Origin: Ferruginibacter sp.
Lineage (GTDB): Bacteria; Bacteroidota; Bacteroidia; Chitinophagales; Chitinophagaceae
DNA: 5,941 nt
Assembly (NCBI GenBank): GCA_025357775.1
Contig: JANXOQ010000135.1
Location: forward strand, 1 to 5,941
Direction of reading: 5' to 3'
This document shows, in pieces, positions 1 through 5,575 of this stretch. The first letter of the stretch is position 1, and every line of letters begins with the position of its first letter. Both the position numbers and the translations under genes were made by a program. The notes below the pieces were generated by a model. The model did no database searches, had not been told where the DNA came from, and saw only the letters and a program-made list of their open reading frames with translations.

Positions 1-681
1 AAAATTGCTTTTAACCTTGGCCTAACTGGTGAGGCTCTAAAAAATTGCGTGAAGTTTGTAACTAATCTATACAACGCTTATGTGGGTTTGGATTGTGGAA
101 TGTTAGAAATAAATCCACTCTTTAAAACAAGCGATGATAAAATAATAGCAGTAGATTGTAAAATGAATGTGGACGATAGTGCACTGATGCGCCATGCAGA
201 TATAGCAGCATTGAGAGATGTGAGCGAAGAGGATCCTACGGAAGTAGAGGCAGGACAGTTTAACCTAAACTTTGTAAAGCTTGATGGAAATGTGGGTTGC
301 ATGGTAAACGGCGCAGGACTTGCAATGGCTACTATGGATATGATAAAGCTAAGTGGTGGTGAGCCTGCAAACTTTTTAGATGTAGGCGGTAGTGCAAATG
401 CAACTACGGTGGAAGCTGGTTTCCGCATAATAATGAAAGACCCTAAAGTAAAAGCAATATTAATAAATATTTTTGGTGGCATTGTGCGCTGCGATAGAGT
501 TGCACAGGGTGTTATAGATGCCTACACAAGCATTGGAAACATTAATATTCCAATTATTGTGCGCTTGCAAGGTACTAATGCAGATGTAGCTAAAAAATTA
601 ATTGATGAGAGTGGATTAAAGGTACAGAGTGCTATTTTGCTGAGTGAGGCTGCGGATTTAGTGGGAAAAGCAGTTGCTTAA
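1..681 (+). CDS. sucC: Succinyl-CoA synthetase (ADP-forming) subunit beta, 5'-truncated by the window edge
   Basis: The frame is open from base 1, so the gene begins outside the window; 226 C-terminal residues are present of a family length near 390-400. SucC pairs with SucD and interconverts succinyl-CoA and succinate with ATP or GTP formation in the cytoplasmic TCA cycle. Visible landmarks, numbered from the first codon here: the end of the ATP-grasp domain with EINPL (Asn38) and VDCKMN (Asp52), matching the Mg-nucleotide ligands Asn199 and Asp213 of the E. coli protein; then the CoA-ligase domain with GNVGCMVNGAG, GGEPANFLDVGG and NIFGGIVRCD. The GTG at base 49 is an internal Val codon, not the start, because the upstream codons continue the conserved family sequence (GLTGEALKNCVKFV). 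No frameshift is seen. sucD is not directly downstream: a terminator follows and then a convergent gene. Identification is very secure. Confidence 0.97.
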   Translation, partial: KIAFNLGLTGEALKNCVKFVTNLYNAYVGLDCGMLEINPLFKTSDDKIIAVDCKMNVDDSALMRHADIAALRDVSEEDPTEVEAGQFNLNFVKLDGNVGCMVNGAGLAMATMDMIKLSGGEPANFLDVGGSANATTVEAGFRIIMKDPKVKAILINIFGGIVRCDRVAQGVIDAYTSIGNINIPIIVRLQGTNADVAKKLIDESGLKVQSAILLSEAADLVGKAVA

Positions 682-718
682 TTTACACGTTAGATTATTA
701 GAAATAAAATGTTATAAT

Positions 719-749
719 AAAAGCCATTAACTTAAAATTAATGGCTTTT
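719..749. terminator. Bidirectional intrinsic terminator between sucC and the metal gene cluster
   Basis: A perfect 12-bp inverted repeat, aaaagccattaa at 719-730 and ttaatggctttt at 738-749, encloses a 7-nt loop. On the + strand the descending arm ends in a T-run continuing to 750, then gtttt. On the - strand the arm also ends in TTTT followed by ATTAT. It lies 37 bases after the sucC stop and 65 bases beyond the stop of the convergent beta-barrel gene, so it can serve both. The function is inferred from the structure. Confidence 0.85.
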
Positions 750-814
750 TGTTTTATAAACATTAGAGTTAAATATTATTTTAAAAAACCATTTTATTAT
801 GGAAGATATTTTTT

Positions 815-1624
815 TCATTTGGTTACATTAAAAAATGTGTATTCAAGTTTTATCATAAATCCATTTGGTGCTGTGCGATACATAGAGCTGTACAACTCTT
901 TACGGAAAGCTAAGTCTATTCTAGCTTGGCTGAGAATTATAAATTGTAAGGAAGGAACAATGTCTAAATAAGATTTGCCATTTCTATTCAAGGTTTGCCC
1001 CAAAAATTCACACATCAGATTTATATTCGTTTGTTTTAGACTAAAATATTTTTTAGGATACATTAATTTTCCTAATGATAATGTATAGTTAGTAGCATTA
1101 TTACTTTGGCTTAAAGGAAATTTATTGCCATTAAAATTATCGAATACTTTTTCAAAACTAATAGTTGAACTTATAGCAACTTTATTCACCAATTTTGTTG
1201 CTACTAATCCAGCTTCGTATCCTGTGTTGTGCCCCATAGTCTCTAACTCTTCTTGATGTATGTCGGCATTATTAAGGCTATAGCGCCCATAAGCTGCTAC
1301 TCGAAAATGAGTATGCAAATCATCTCTACTAAAAATACGATATTTTGCATACACACTACCCCCCTCTGTTTTTAAGCCACTAGTAGCTCTGTTACTTAAA
1401 AAACCTTGCAAATGAAACATCCACTTAGCAGAAAGTCCCCACATAATTTCAGGCATTATGTGATAGTTTAAAGTGCCATCTTTTTCATACATAAAACTAT
1501 TCATTGCTCTTATGCCAATAGCGCCAGCAGGCATATTGCTTGCAGGCTCTGTCATTACAAAAAGCTCTTGAGCATTGCTGTTAAGTGAAAAACCTAGTAA
1601 AATAAATACAATAATTTGTTTCAT
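815..1624 (-). CDS. Putative outer-membrane beta-barrel protein of the metal gene cluster
   Basis: The 269-residue product starts with a signal peptide (MKQ, then IIVFILLGF, ending NSNAQ at about residues 15-19), so it is exported. The mature part is rich in alternating polar and hydrophobic stretches with aromatic residues, for example about 52-76, 90-116, 136-160 and 200-265, typical of a small outer-membrane barrel. Gly and Asn turns lie between these strands. No TonB plug, Cys pair or enzyme motif is visible. The motif TEPASNMPAG just after the signal is distinctive; I think similar proteins follow HMA genes in other Bacteroidota, but this is from memory. I chose the ATG at 1624, two bases past the upstream stop. 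An in-frame TTG at 1630 would add two residues and overlap that stop. It is the last gene of the cluster and ends before the shared terminator. Barrel assignment is fairly likely; substrate is unknown. Confidence 0.72.
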   Translation of the reverse strand: MKQIIVFILLGFSLNSNAQELFVMTEPASNMPAGAIGIRAMNSFMYEKDGTLNYHIMPEIMWGLSAKWMFHLQGFLSNRATSGLKTEGGSVYAKYRIFSRDDLHTHFRVAAYGRYSLNNADIHQEELETMGHNTGYEAGLVATKLVNKVAISSTISFEKVFDNFNGNKFPLSQSNNATNYTLSLGKLMYPKKYFSLKQTNINLMCEFLGQTLNRNGKSYLDIVPSLQFIILSQARIDLAFRKELYSSMYRTAPNGFMIKLEYTFFNVTK

Positions 1625-1626
1625 TA

Positions 1627-2130
1627 TCAAATAGTTTTTAAGTGAAAAATTCCTTCATCGCCTTTGGCATAAGTTTGATATTTTACAAAAGTTTTAGCTA
1701 GTTTTTTATATTCTTTTGCTGTAACATAACCCTTGTCTAATACTTTTACTTTAGTCAATCCATTTAAAGTTTGTGTCTTTGTATCTATAAAAATATAGTT
1801 ATCAATACGCTTATTGTCTTCTATATTTTGATTGGCAAAATTTACTGATAGCACCATTGAGCCAATAAAAAAACCTGCCTTTTCTACTTTATCTCTAAAA
1901 GTTTTTGGCGTAAGTTTATTATTTGTTTTAAGGGTTACTACAAATAAATTTTTGTTTAAATCAATTTCTACCTTTTCTACATCCACAATTGTTTTCAATT
2001 GCTTATTGATGGCATTGCTACACATAGAGCAAGTTAGACCGGTAGCCATTATTTCTACTTTTGTTATTTGTTGTGCATTAGTTATTAATCCAACTATTAG
2101 AAATGCAATAGGAAAAATTATTTTTTTCAA
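1627..2130 (-). CDS. Exported heavy-metal-associated (HMA) domain protein with an unassigned C-terminal domain
   Basis: The 167-residue product has a signal peptide (MKKIIFPIAFLIVG, ending TNAQ near residue 20). An HMA fold follows at about 22-95, with the metal-binding loop GLTCSMCS (Cys34, Cys37) and the usual beta-alpha-beta-beta-alpha-beta spacing. HMA domains of this CxxC type bind Cu(I) or similar soft metals and pass them between partners. Residues about 96-167 are a basic, Cys-free domain with a NYIFIDTKTQTL stretch that I cannot assign. The start is TTG. The only nearby ATG upstream (2150) is out of frame and stops after seven codons, and the next in-frame Met (residue 28) would delete the signal peptide. 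The gene lies 55 bases after the HMA-DUF3347 gene and 2 bases before the barrel ATG, so the last two are almost certainly cotranscribed. Which metal is bound is inferred, not shown. Confidence 0.85.
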   Translation of the reverse strand: MKKIIFPIAFLIVGLITNAQQITKVEIMATGLTCSMCSNAINKQLKTIVDVEKVEIDLNKNLFVVTLKTNNKLTPKTFRDKVEKAGFFIGSMVLSVNFANQNIEDNKRIDNYIFIDTKTQTLNGLTKVKVLDKGYVTAKEYKKLAKTFVKYQTYAKGDEGIFHLKTI

Positions 2131-2185
2131 TTTAAAGAATTTAAAAGCATAGTCAATAATTTAATGGCTATACTATATTATTATT

Positions 2186-3022
2186 TTATTTAATTATTTC
2201 TACTGTTTTACCACAAGTCAACATCACATTGCCATAGTACGGATTTTTTATAGCACTTTCTTTACTCAACCAATCTGCACCTTTACCCTCATTTGCCATT
2301 GGGCAATGTTGCAAATAAACTATTTCATTTGATTTTGTAACTTTTATAAATTCAATTAAATTATTAGATAAATTACTAAATGAAGCTCTTTGTGCAGCCA
2401 CATCTTTATTTGTGCTAATGGTAGTTGCATCAGCTTTCAATACTTTTTCTACTTTCATAAATGCTGTATGGTCTTCTATTTTCATTTTGCTCATATCTAT
2501 TGCATTCAATGAAGCCGATAATGCAGCTGCTTTTGCGATAGCAGTAACTGCATCTGTTTTTACCAATGCATCTTTTAGTGCAAAATAGTTATCGTAAATA
2601 GCTTGCGTTTGATTAACTGCTTGCGTTTGTTCTACAGGTTTTACTTCCGCAGGTTTTATTTGAGTAATTATTGCTTTGTTAGATTTAGCTTTTCTTTCGT
2701 ATTTGCAGCAGCCTGGCAATTTTGCATAAACTGCATTAGGTGCTAAAAAACTTTCACTATCATAACCAACCAATGCAATCTTTTTTAAAATGGCTTCTTT
2801 ATTGGTTTTAGAAGCATCGTAAGTTATAATAGCCATAGCGGTTTCCTCACTCCATACTGTTTTTGATATATTTTTTTGTGTACCAGCTTTTTCAATTTTT
2901 GTTTTACACATTTCACAATTACCATATACTTTTATGGTATCTGTTTTACTATTTTTTATTTGTGCAAATGTGATTGTGGTAGATAGCAAGATTATTGCTA
3001 TTATTGATGATAATGATTTCAT
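2186..3022 (-). CDS. Exported HMA-DUF3347 fusion, probable periplasmic copper-binding protein
   Basis: The 278-residue product has a signal peptide (residues 1-20, ending ITFA|Q). A divergent HMA domain at about 27-95 carries GNCEMCK (Cys36, Cys39). A GCC pair follows (Cys105, Cys106), then a Lys/Pro/Gln-rich linker (about 107-140). The C-terminal part, about 141-278, matches DUF3347: a helical region starting IYDNYFALKDAL, then YLQHCPMAN (His239, Cys240, Met242) and NPYYGNVMLTCG (Cys270). DUF3347 is found in Bacteroidota as a free domain and fused to CusB-like adaptors; its HCPM and MLTCG motifs look like a copper site. The protein therefore offers three candidate metal sites on one chain, which could suit intramolecular transfer, though this is inference. 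It starts at ATG 3022, without an evident Shine-Dalgarno sequence. It lies 213 bases after the HYC_CC_PP gene and 55 before the second HMA gene. Family calls are strong; metal identity is inferred. Confidence 0.88.
   Translation of the reverse strand: MKSLSSIIAIILLSTTITFAQIKNSKTDTIKVYGNCEMCKTKIEKAGTQKNISKTVWSEETAMAIITYDASKTNKEAILKKIALVGYDSESFLAPNAVYAKLPGCCKYERKAKSNKAIITQIKPAEVKPVEQTQAVNQTQAIYDNYFALKDALVKTDAVTAIAKAAALSASLNAIDMSKMKIEDHTAFMKVEKVLKADATTISTNKDVAAQRASFSNLSNNLIEFIKVTKSNEIVYLQHCPMANEGKGADWLSKESAIKNPYYGNVMLTCGKTVEIIK
2601..2636 (-). repeat. Two-copy 18-base in-frame repeat in the HMA-DUF3347 linker
   Basis: The 11-mer gcttgcgtttg occurs at 2601-2611 and again at 2619-2629, an 18-base period. 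It encodes two similar six-residue units (EQTQAV, NQTQAI) at the end of the linker just before the DUF3347 domain. It looks like a short in-frame duplication that lengthened the linker. Confidence 0.6.
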
Positions 3023-3068
3023 ATTTTTTATATTTAATTAATAAGGAAATGTTACTTCGATATATAAA

Positions 3069-3139
3069 ATTGTCAGCCTGAGCCTGTCAAAGGCGGGTTT
3101 AATTTTATGCAACGGATTATATTAGCTCACCCTGACAAT
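3069..3139. repeat. REP-like intergenic inverted repeat
   Basis: Arms attgtcagcctgagc (3069-3083) and gctcaccctgacaat (3125-3139) pair over 15 positions with two adjacent mismatches (cc opposite cc) around a 41-base interior. The left arm continues into a smaller hairpin, gcct (3082-3085) with aggc (3091-3094). The segment at 3077-3093 differs at one base from a sequence I remember as a common intergenic repeat in Bacteroidota and other bacteria (CCTGAGCCTGTCGAAGG). It is visibly more G+C-rich than its surroundings. It sits between the HYC_CC_PP and HMA-DUF3347 genes. After the right arm the + strand has nine T's (3144-3152); on the - strand, the direction of transcription, the hairpin is followed by TTTTATATAT. 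It could weaken read-through or stabilise mRNA ends; either role is inference. Confidence 0.6.
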
Positions 3140-3190
3140 ATTCTTTTTTTTTGGCTTTGCAATATTTAAGATTGGCAAAAACGCAATATA

Positions 3191-3214
3191 GCCGAAGCAC
3201 TATTAAGTGTCGGC
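3191..3214 (-). terminator. Hairpin just downstream of the HYC_CC_PP gene, possible terminator
   Basis: The - strand forms gccga-cact-taat-agtg-(ct)-tcggc: nine paired bases with one two-base bulge and a 4-nt loop, beginning 21 bases after the HYC_CC_PP stop codon. It is followed on the same strand by TATATTGCG and then TTTTT, so the U-tract is delayed and the terminator would be weak. It could instead mark an mRNA 3' end or be another small repeat. Confidence 0.45.
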
Positions 3215-3235
3215 ATCAGAGAAAAATTTAATAAA

Positions 3236-3631
3236 TCAAATTAAGAAAGTACAGTACAAAACTTGCAAGTTTTGTATGCCTATATCAGGCGGAGGGTGAT
3301 AATTGCCAAAACATAATTTAGTACTATTTGGTATTGCAGTTGTATAATCTAATAATTGAGATAAAAATATTGGTGTAAAAAATACTTTTGCATAATCTTC
3401 TACATTTCCCTTTTGGTGGTCGGTTTTTAGTTTGAATTCTTTTTGTTCATCTTTGCAACAGCCTTTTTTACTAACAGCTTCTTTCATGCCACATTTGCCA
3501 CATTTGATGTCTTTATTTTGGAGTAAGCTCCATCCCTCAAACTCATTCATACAATAGTGGTAATGCACCGTTGCACCAATGGAGCTAAAGCCATAAGCAA
3601 GCAATACAATAAAAACTATTAATTTCTTCAC
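3236..3631 (-). CDS. HYC_CC_PP family protein, small exported Cys-rich protein
   Basis: The 131-residue product has a signal peptide (about 1-20, ending SSIGA) followed at once by VHYHYCMN (Cys27). Next come KCGKCGM (Cys44, Cys47), KKGCCKDE (Cys58, Cys59), a helical middle region and YHPPPD (113-115). The last residues, LYCTFLI, fit the end I recall for the family. The ordered HYC, CC and PP motifs are what the family is named for. I know it as a small, mainly Bacteroidota exported protein of unknown function often near metal genes; the second point is from memory. The many Cys and His residues suggest metal binding. The start is GTG at 3631: the overlapping ATG two bases upstream is followed directly by TGA, and the GTG gives a clean signal peptide. 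It is the first gene of the cluster, divergent from the GNAT gene 84 bases away. The molecular role is not known. Confidence 0.85.
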   Translation of the reverse strand: MKKLIVFIVLLAYGFSSIGATVHYHYCMNEFEGWSLLQNKDIKCGKCGMKEAVSKKGCCKDEQKEFKLKTDHQKGNVEDYAKVFFTPIFLSQLLDYTTAIPNSTKLCFGNYHPPPDIGIQNLQVLYCTFLI

Positions 3632-3715
3632 ATTGTAAAAATAAATAAAAAAAATTAATAGCTACGTTAAAATATAAGGTTATAGGCTATTGTATTATCT
3701 TTCCAAAAAATAAAT
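3632..3715. promoter_or_regulatory. Divergent promoter region between the metal cluster and the GNAT gene
   Basis: These 84 bases must hold the start signals for the - strand cluster and probably also for the + strand GNAT gene. On the + strand TATCTTTC (3696-3703) matches the Bacteroidota -7 element TAnnTTTG except for its last base and ends 12 bases before the ATG, but no good -33 TTTG lies at the right distance. On the - strand TATATTTT is a similarly partial match, with a TTTG some 27 bases upstream, which is too far. An inverted repeat, aatagc (3657-3662) and gctatt (3686-3691), brackets this core and could be an operator. The location is well supported; the individual boxes are weak. 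Confidence 0.4.
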
Positions 3716-4255
3716 ATGCATTTTACAAATGCCTTAATTACTGACCTACCACTAATAGTAGATATATATAACAGTACTATTGCAAGCCGAATGGTAACAG
3801 CCGATATTGAAAAAGTAACCACAAATAGTAAAGAAGAATGGTTTTATGAACACAACAATACCACACGACCACTTTGGATAATAAAAGACAATAATAATAA
3901 CAGTATAGGCTGGGCAAGCTTTCAGAGCTTTTATGGCCGACCTGCATATAATGGCACCGCAGAGATAAGTATATACATACACGAAGCTATGCGTGGGCAA
4001 GGCTATGGAAAAAAAATATTGCAATATTGTATTGATAAAGCACCATCATTACAATTACATACTATATTAGGTTATATTTTTGCACACAATGTGCCAAGCA
4101 TAAAACTGTTTACTCAAGCTGGTTTTGAAGAGTGGGCTTGCCTAAAAGATATTGCAATAATGGATGATACTTTTTTTAGTTTAAAAATATTTGGAAGGAA
4201 AGTATGCAGTAGTAAATTTACATTGAGCAGTGAGCATTTAACTGTGGATATTTAG
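3716..4255 (+). CDS. GNAT N-acetyltransferase, phosphinothricin acetyltransferase-like
   Basis: This 179-residue cytoplasmic enzyme transfers acetyl from acetyl-CoA to an amine, probably a small molecule or amino-acid analogue. The N-terminus (MHFTNALITDLPLIVDIYN) fits the PAT/YncA-type start, with the substrate-side stretch up to about residue 70. The motif FYGRPAYNGTAEISIYI contains Glu83, and the acetyl-CoA loop is RGQGYGKK (93-100). A conserved block, HNVPSIKLFTQAGFEEW (124-140), ends the core. The start ATG at 3716 agrees with family alignment. The tail after about residue 160 (GRKVCSSKF to the end) is longer and less conserved than I expect and may be strain-specific. It is divergent from the metal cluster and convergent with ribBA; the 72-base gap to ribBA shows no clear terminator hairpin. 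No functional link to either neighbour is apparent. Exact substrate is unknown; members acetylate phosphinothricin, methionine sulfoximine or related compounds. Confidence 0.88.
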   Translation: MHFTNALITDLPLIVDIYNSTIASRMVTADIEKVTTNSKEEWFYEHNNTTRPLWIIKDNNNNSIGWASFQSFYGRPAYNGTAEISIYIHEAMRGQGYGKKILQYCIDKAPSLQLHTILGYIFAHNVPSIKLFTQAGFEEWACLKDIAIMDDTFFSLKIFGRKVCSSKFTLSSEHLTVDI

Positions 4256-4327
4256 CAGTTCACGGTAGGCAAAAGGCAAATACAACTTTAAATAAACTAT
4301 TAAAACAATCAACCTTAAACTTTAAAC

Positions 4328-5554
4328 CTAAGACATTTTACGTTCAATCTTAATTCCATTCAAAATATCATGCCCCAGTTTATCTCTTTTAGTAAAAAGG
4401 TATTTTTCATTGTGTTCATTTGGTTTTATTTCTATAGCAATAGTTTCCACTATTTCTAAACCATAGCCTGTTAAGCCAGCACGTTTGCGAGGGTTATTGC
4501 TCATTAGTTTTATTTTAGTAACACATAATGCTCTTAGTATTTGTGCACCTACACCATAGTCACGCTGGTCGCTACCGAAACCTAGCTCTAAATTAGCTTC
4601 AACCGTATCTCTGCCTTGCTCTTGTAGTTTGTATGCTTTTAATTTATTTATAAGACCAATGCCTCTACCCTCTTGGTTCATATACAAAACAATTCCTTTT
4701 CCCGCAGTTTCTATTGTTTGTAAAGAGTTATGTAGTTGGTCGCCACAATCACACCTTAGCGAGCCTAAAATATCTCCTGTAACACAGCTACTATGTACAC
4801 GTATAAGGATAGGTTCATCTTTTTGCCATTCACCTTTTTTAATAGCAAGGTGCACATCTCCAGTATTTACTTGCGTGTAAGTTATTAATTCAAAGTTGCC
4901 ATATTTTGTAGGCATATTCACCCTCACTTCTTCCTTTATTAATGTTTCATGTTTTAATCTATAAGCTATCAAATCTTTAATAGAAATAATTTTCAGGTCA
5001 AATTTTTCAGCAATAATTTCTAGTTGTGGCAACCTAGCCATGCTTCCATCTTCGTTCATTATTTCTACCAAAGCACCAGCAGGCTCAAACCCAGCAAGCG
5101 CTGCTATATCAATTGTTGCTTCAGTATGCCCAGCCCTCCTTAATACTCCACAATTTTTTGCTTTCAACGGAAAAATATGCCCTGGTCTTCCAAGGTCTTC
5201 TACTTTTGTAGCAGGGTTTATAAGTGCTAATATTGTTTTAGAGCGGTCATGTGCAGAAATACCTGTTGTACAACCATTGCCCAATAAATCTACACTTACT
5301 GTAAAAGCAGTTTCATGAGATGCAGTGTTATTACTAACCATTGGTTGTAAGTCAAGCTCCGCACATCTTTGCTCAGTAAGTGCCACACATATAAGCCCAC
5401 GCCCATGTGTACTCATAAAATTTATCACCTCTGGGGTTACATTTCTTGCGGCAGCAATAAAATCTCCTTCGTTTTCTCTATCTTCATCATCTACCACTAT
5501 TATTACTTTTCCCGCCTGTATATCTTTTATAGCTTCTTCAATAGTATTCAACAT
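4328..5554 (-). CDS. ribBA: Bifunctional 3,4-dihydroxy-2-butanone 4-phosphate synthase / GTP cyclohydrolase II
   Basis: The 408-residue product is full length for RibBA and supplies both precursors of riboflavin: the four-carbon unit from ribulose 5-phosphate and the pyrimidine from GTP. RibB part (about 1-200): [12 protein letters not shown] (21-32) with the acidic Mg site, [24 protein letters not shown] (97-107), [19 protein letters not shown] with His143, and Glu164 in [15 protein letters not shown]. RibA part (about 205-400): VHSSCVTGD with Cys257, and RCDCGDQLH with Cys268 and Cys270, the three Zn ligands. Further on are [21 protein letters not shown] with Asp329 and Arg331 (the family acid/base and nucleophile), and [13 protein letters not shown] in place of the E. 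coli HSEC is a variant I recall from Bacteroidota. All catalytic landmarks of both halves are present, so both activities are expected. It starts at ATG 5554 and stops with TAG; other rib genes are not in the window. Confidence 0.97.
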   Translation of the reverse strand: MLNTIEEAIKDIQAGKVIIVVDDEDRENEGDFIAAARNVTPEVINFMSTHGRGLICVALTEQRCAELDLQPMVSNNTASHETAFTVSVDLLGNGCTTGISAHDRSKTILALINPATKVEDLGRPGHIFPLKAKNCGVLRRAGHTEATIDIAALAGFEPAGALVEIMNEDGSMARLPQLEIIAEKFDLKIISIKDLIAYRLKHETLIKEEVRVNMPTKYGNFELITYTQVNTGDVHLAIKKGEWQKDEPILIRVHSSCVTGDILGSLRCDCGDQLHNSLQTIETAGKGIVLYMNQEGRGIGLINKLKAYKLQEQGRDTVEANLELGFGSDQRDYGVGAQILRALCVTKIKLMSNNPRKRAGLTGYGLEIVETIAIEIKPNEHNEKYLFTKRDKLGHDILNGIKIERKMS

Positions 5555-5567
5555 TATTAAATTTTTG

Positions 5568-5575
5568 CAAAGTTA
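5568..5575 (-). promoter_or_regulatory. Probable -7 promoter element of ribBA
   Basis: The - strand reads TAACTTTG, an exact match to the Bacteroidota -7 consensus TAnnTTTG, ending 13 bases before the ribBA ATG. The expected -33 TTTG is represented only by a T-rich stretch (CCTTTTTAAA). Transcription from here would leave a leader of roughly ten bases or fewer, too short for an FMN riboswitch. Such 8-mers occur by chance in AT-rich DNA, but the position is right. Confidence 0.5.

Noticed and set aside
78..482. 134-codon frame on the - strand inside sucC
   Set aside because: It is antisense to the highly conserved sucC coding sequence and shows no recognisable domain.
741..971. 76-codon frame on the + strand
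   Set aside because: It starts inside the terminator hairpin and runs antisense to the end of the barrel gene; the composition is not protein-like.
1832..2152. 106-codon frame on the + strand
   Set aside because: It lies antisense to the HMA gene, whose CxxC domain and signal peptide are clearly real.
3069..3214. CRISPR-like array in the intergenic gap
   Set aside because: The repeats are inverted, not direct and regularly spaced; there is no spacer pattern or cas gene.
3752..4024. 90-codon frame on the - strand
   Set aside because: It is antisense to the GNAT core and explained by that gene's codon use.
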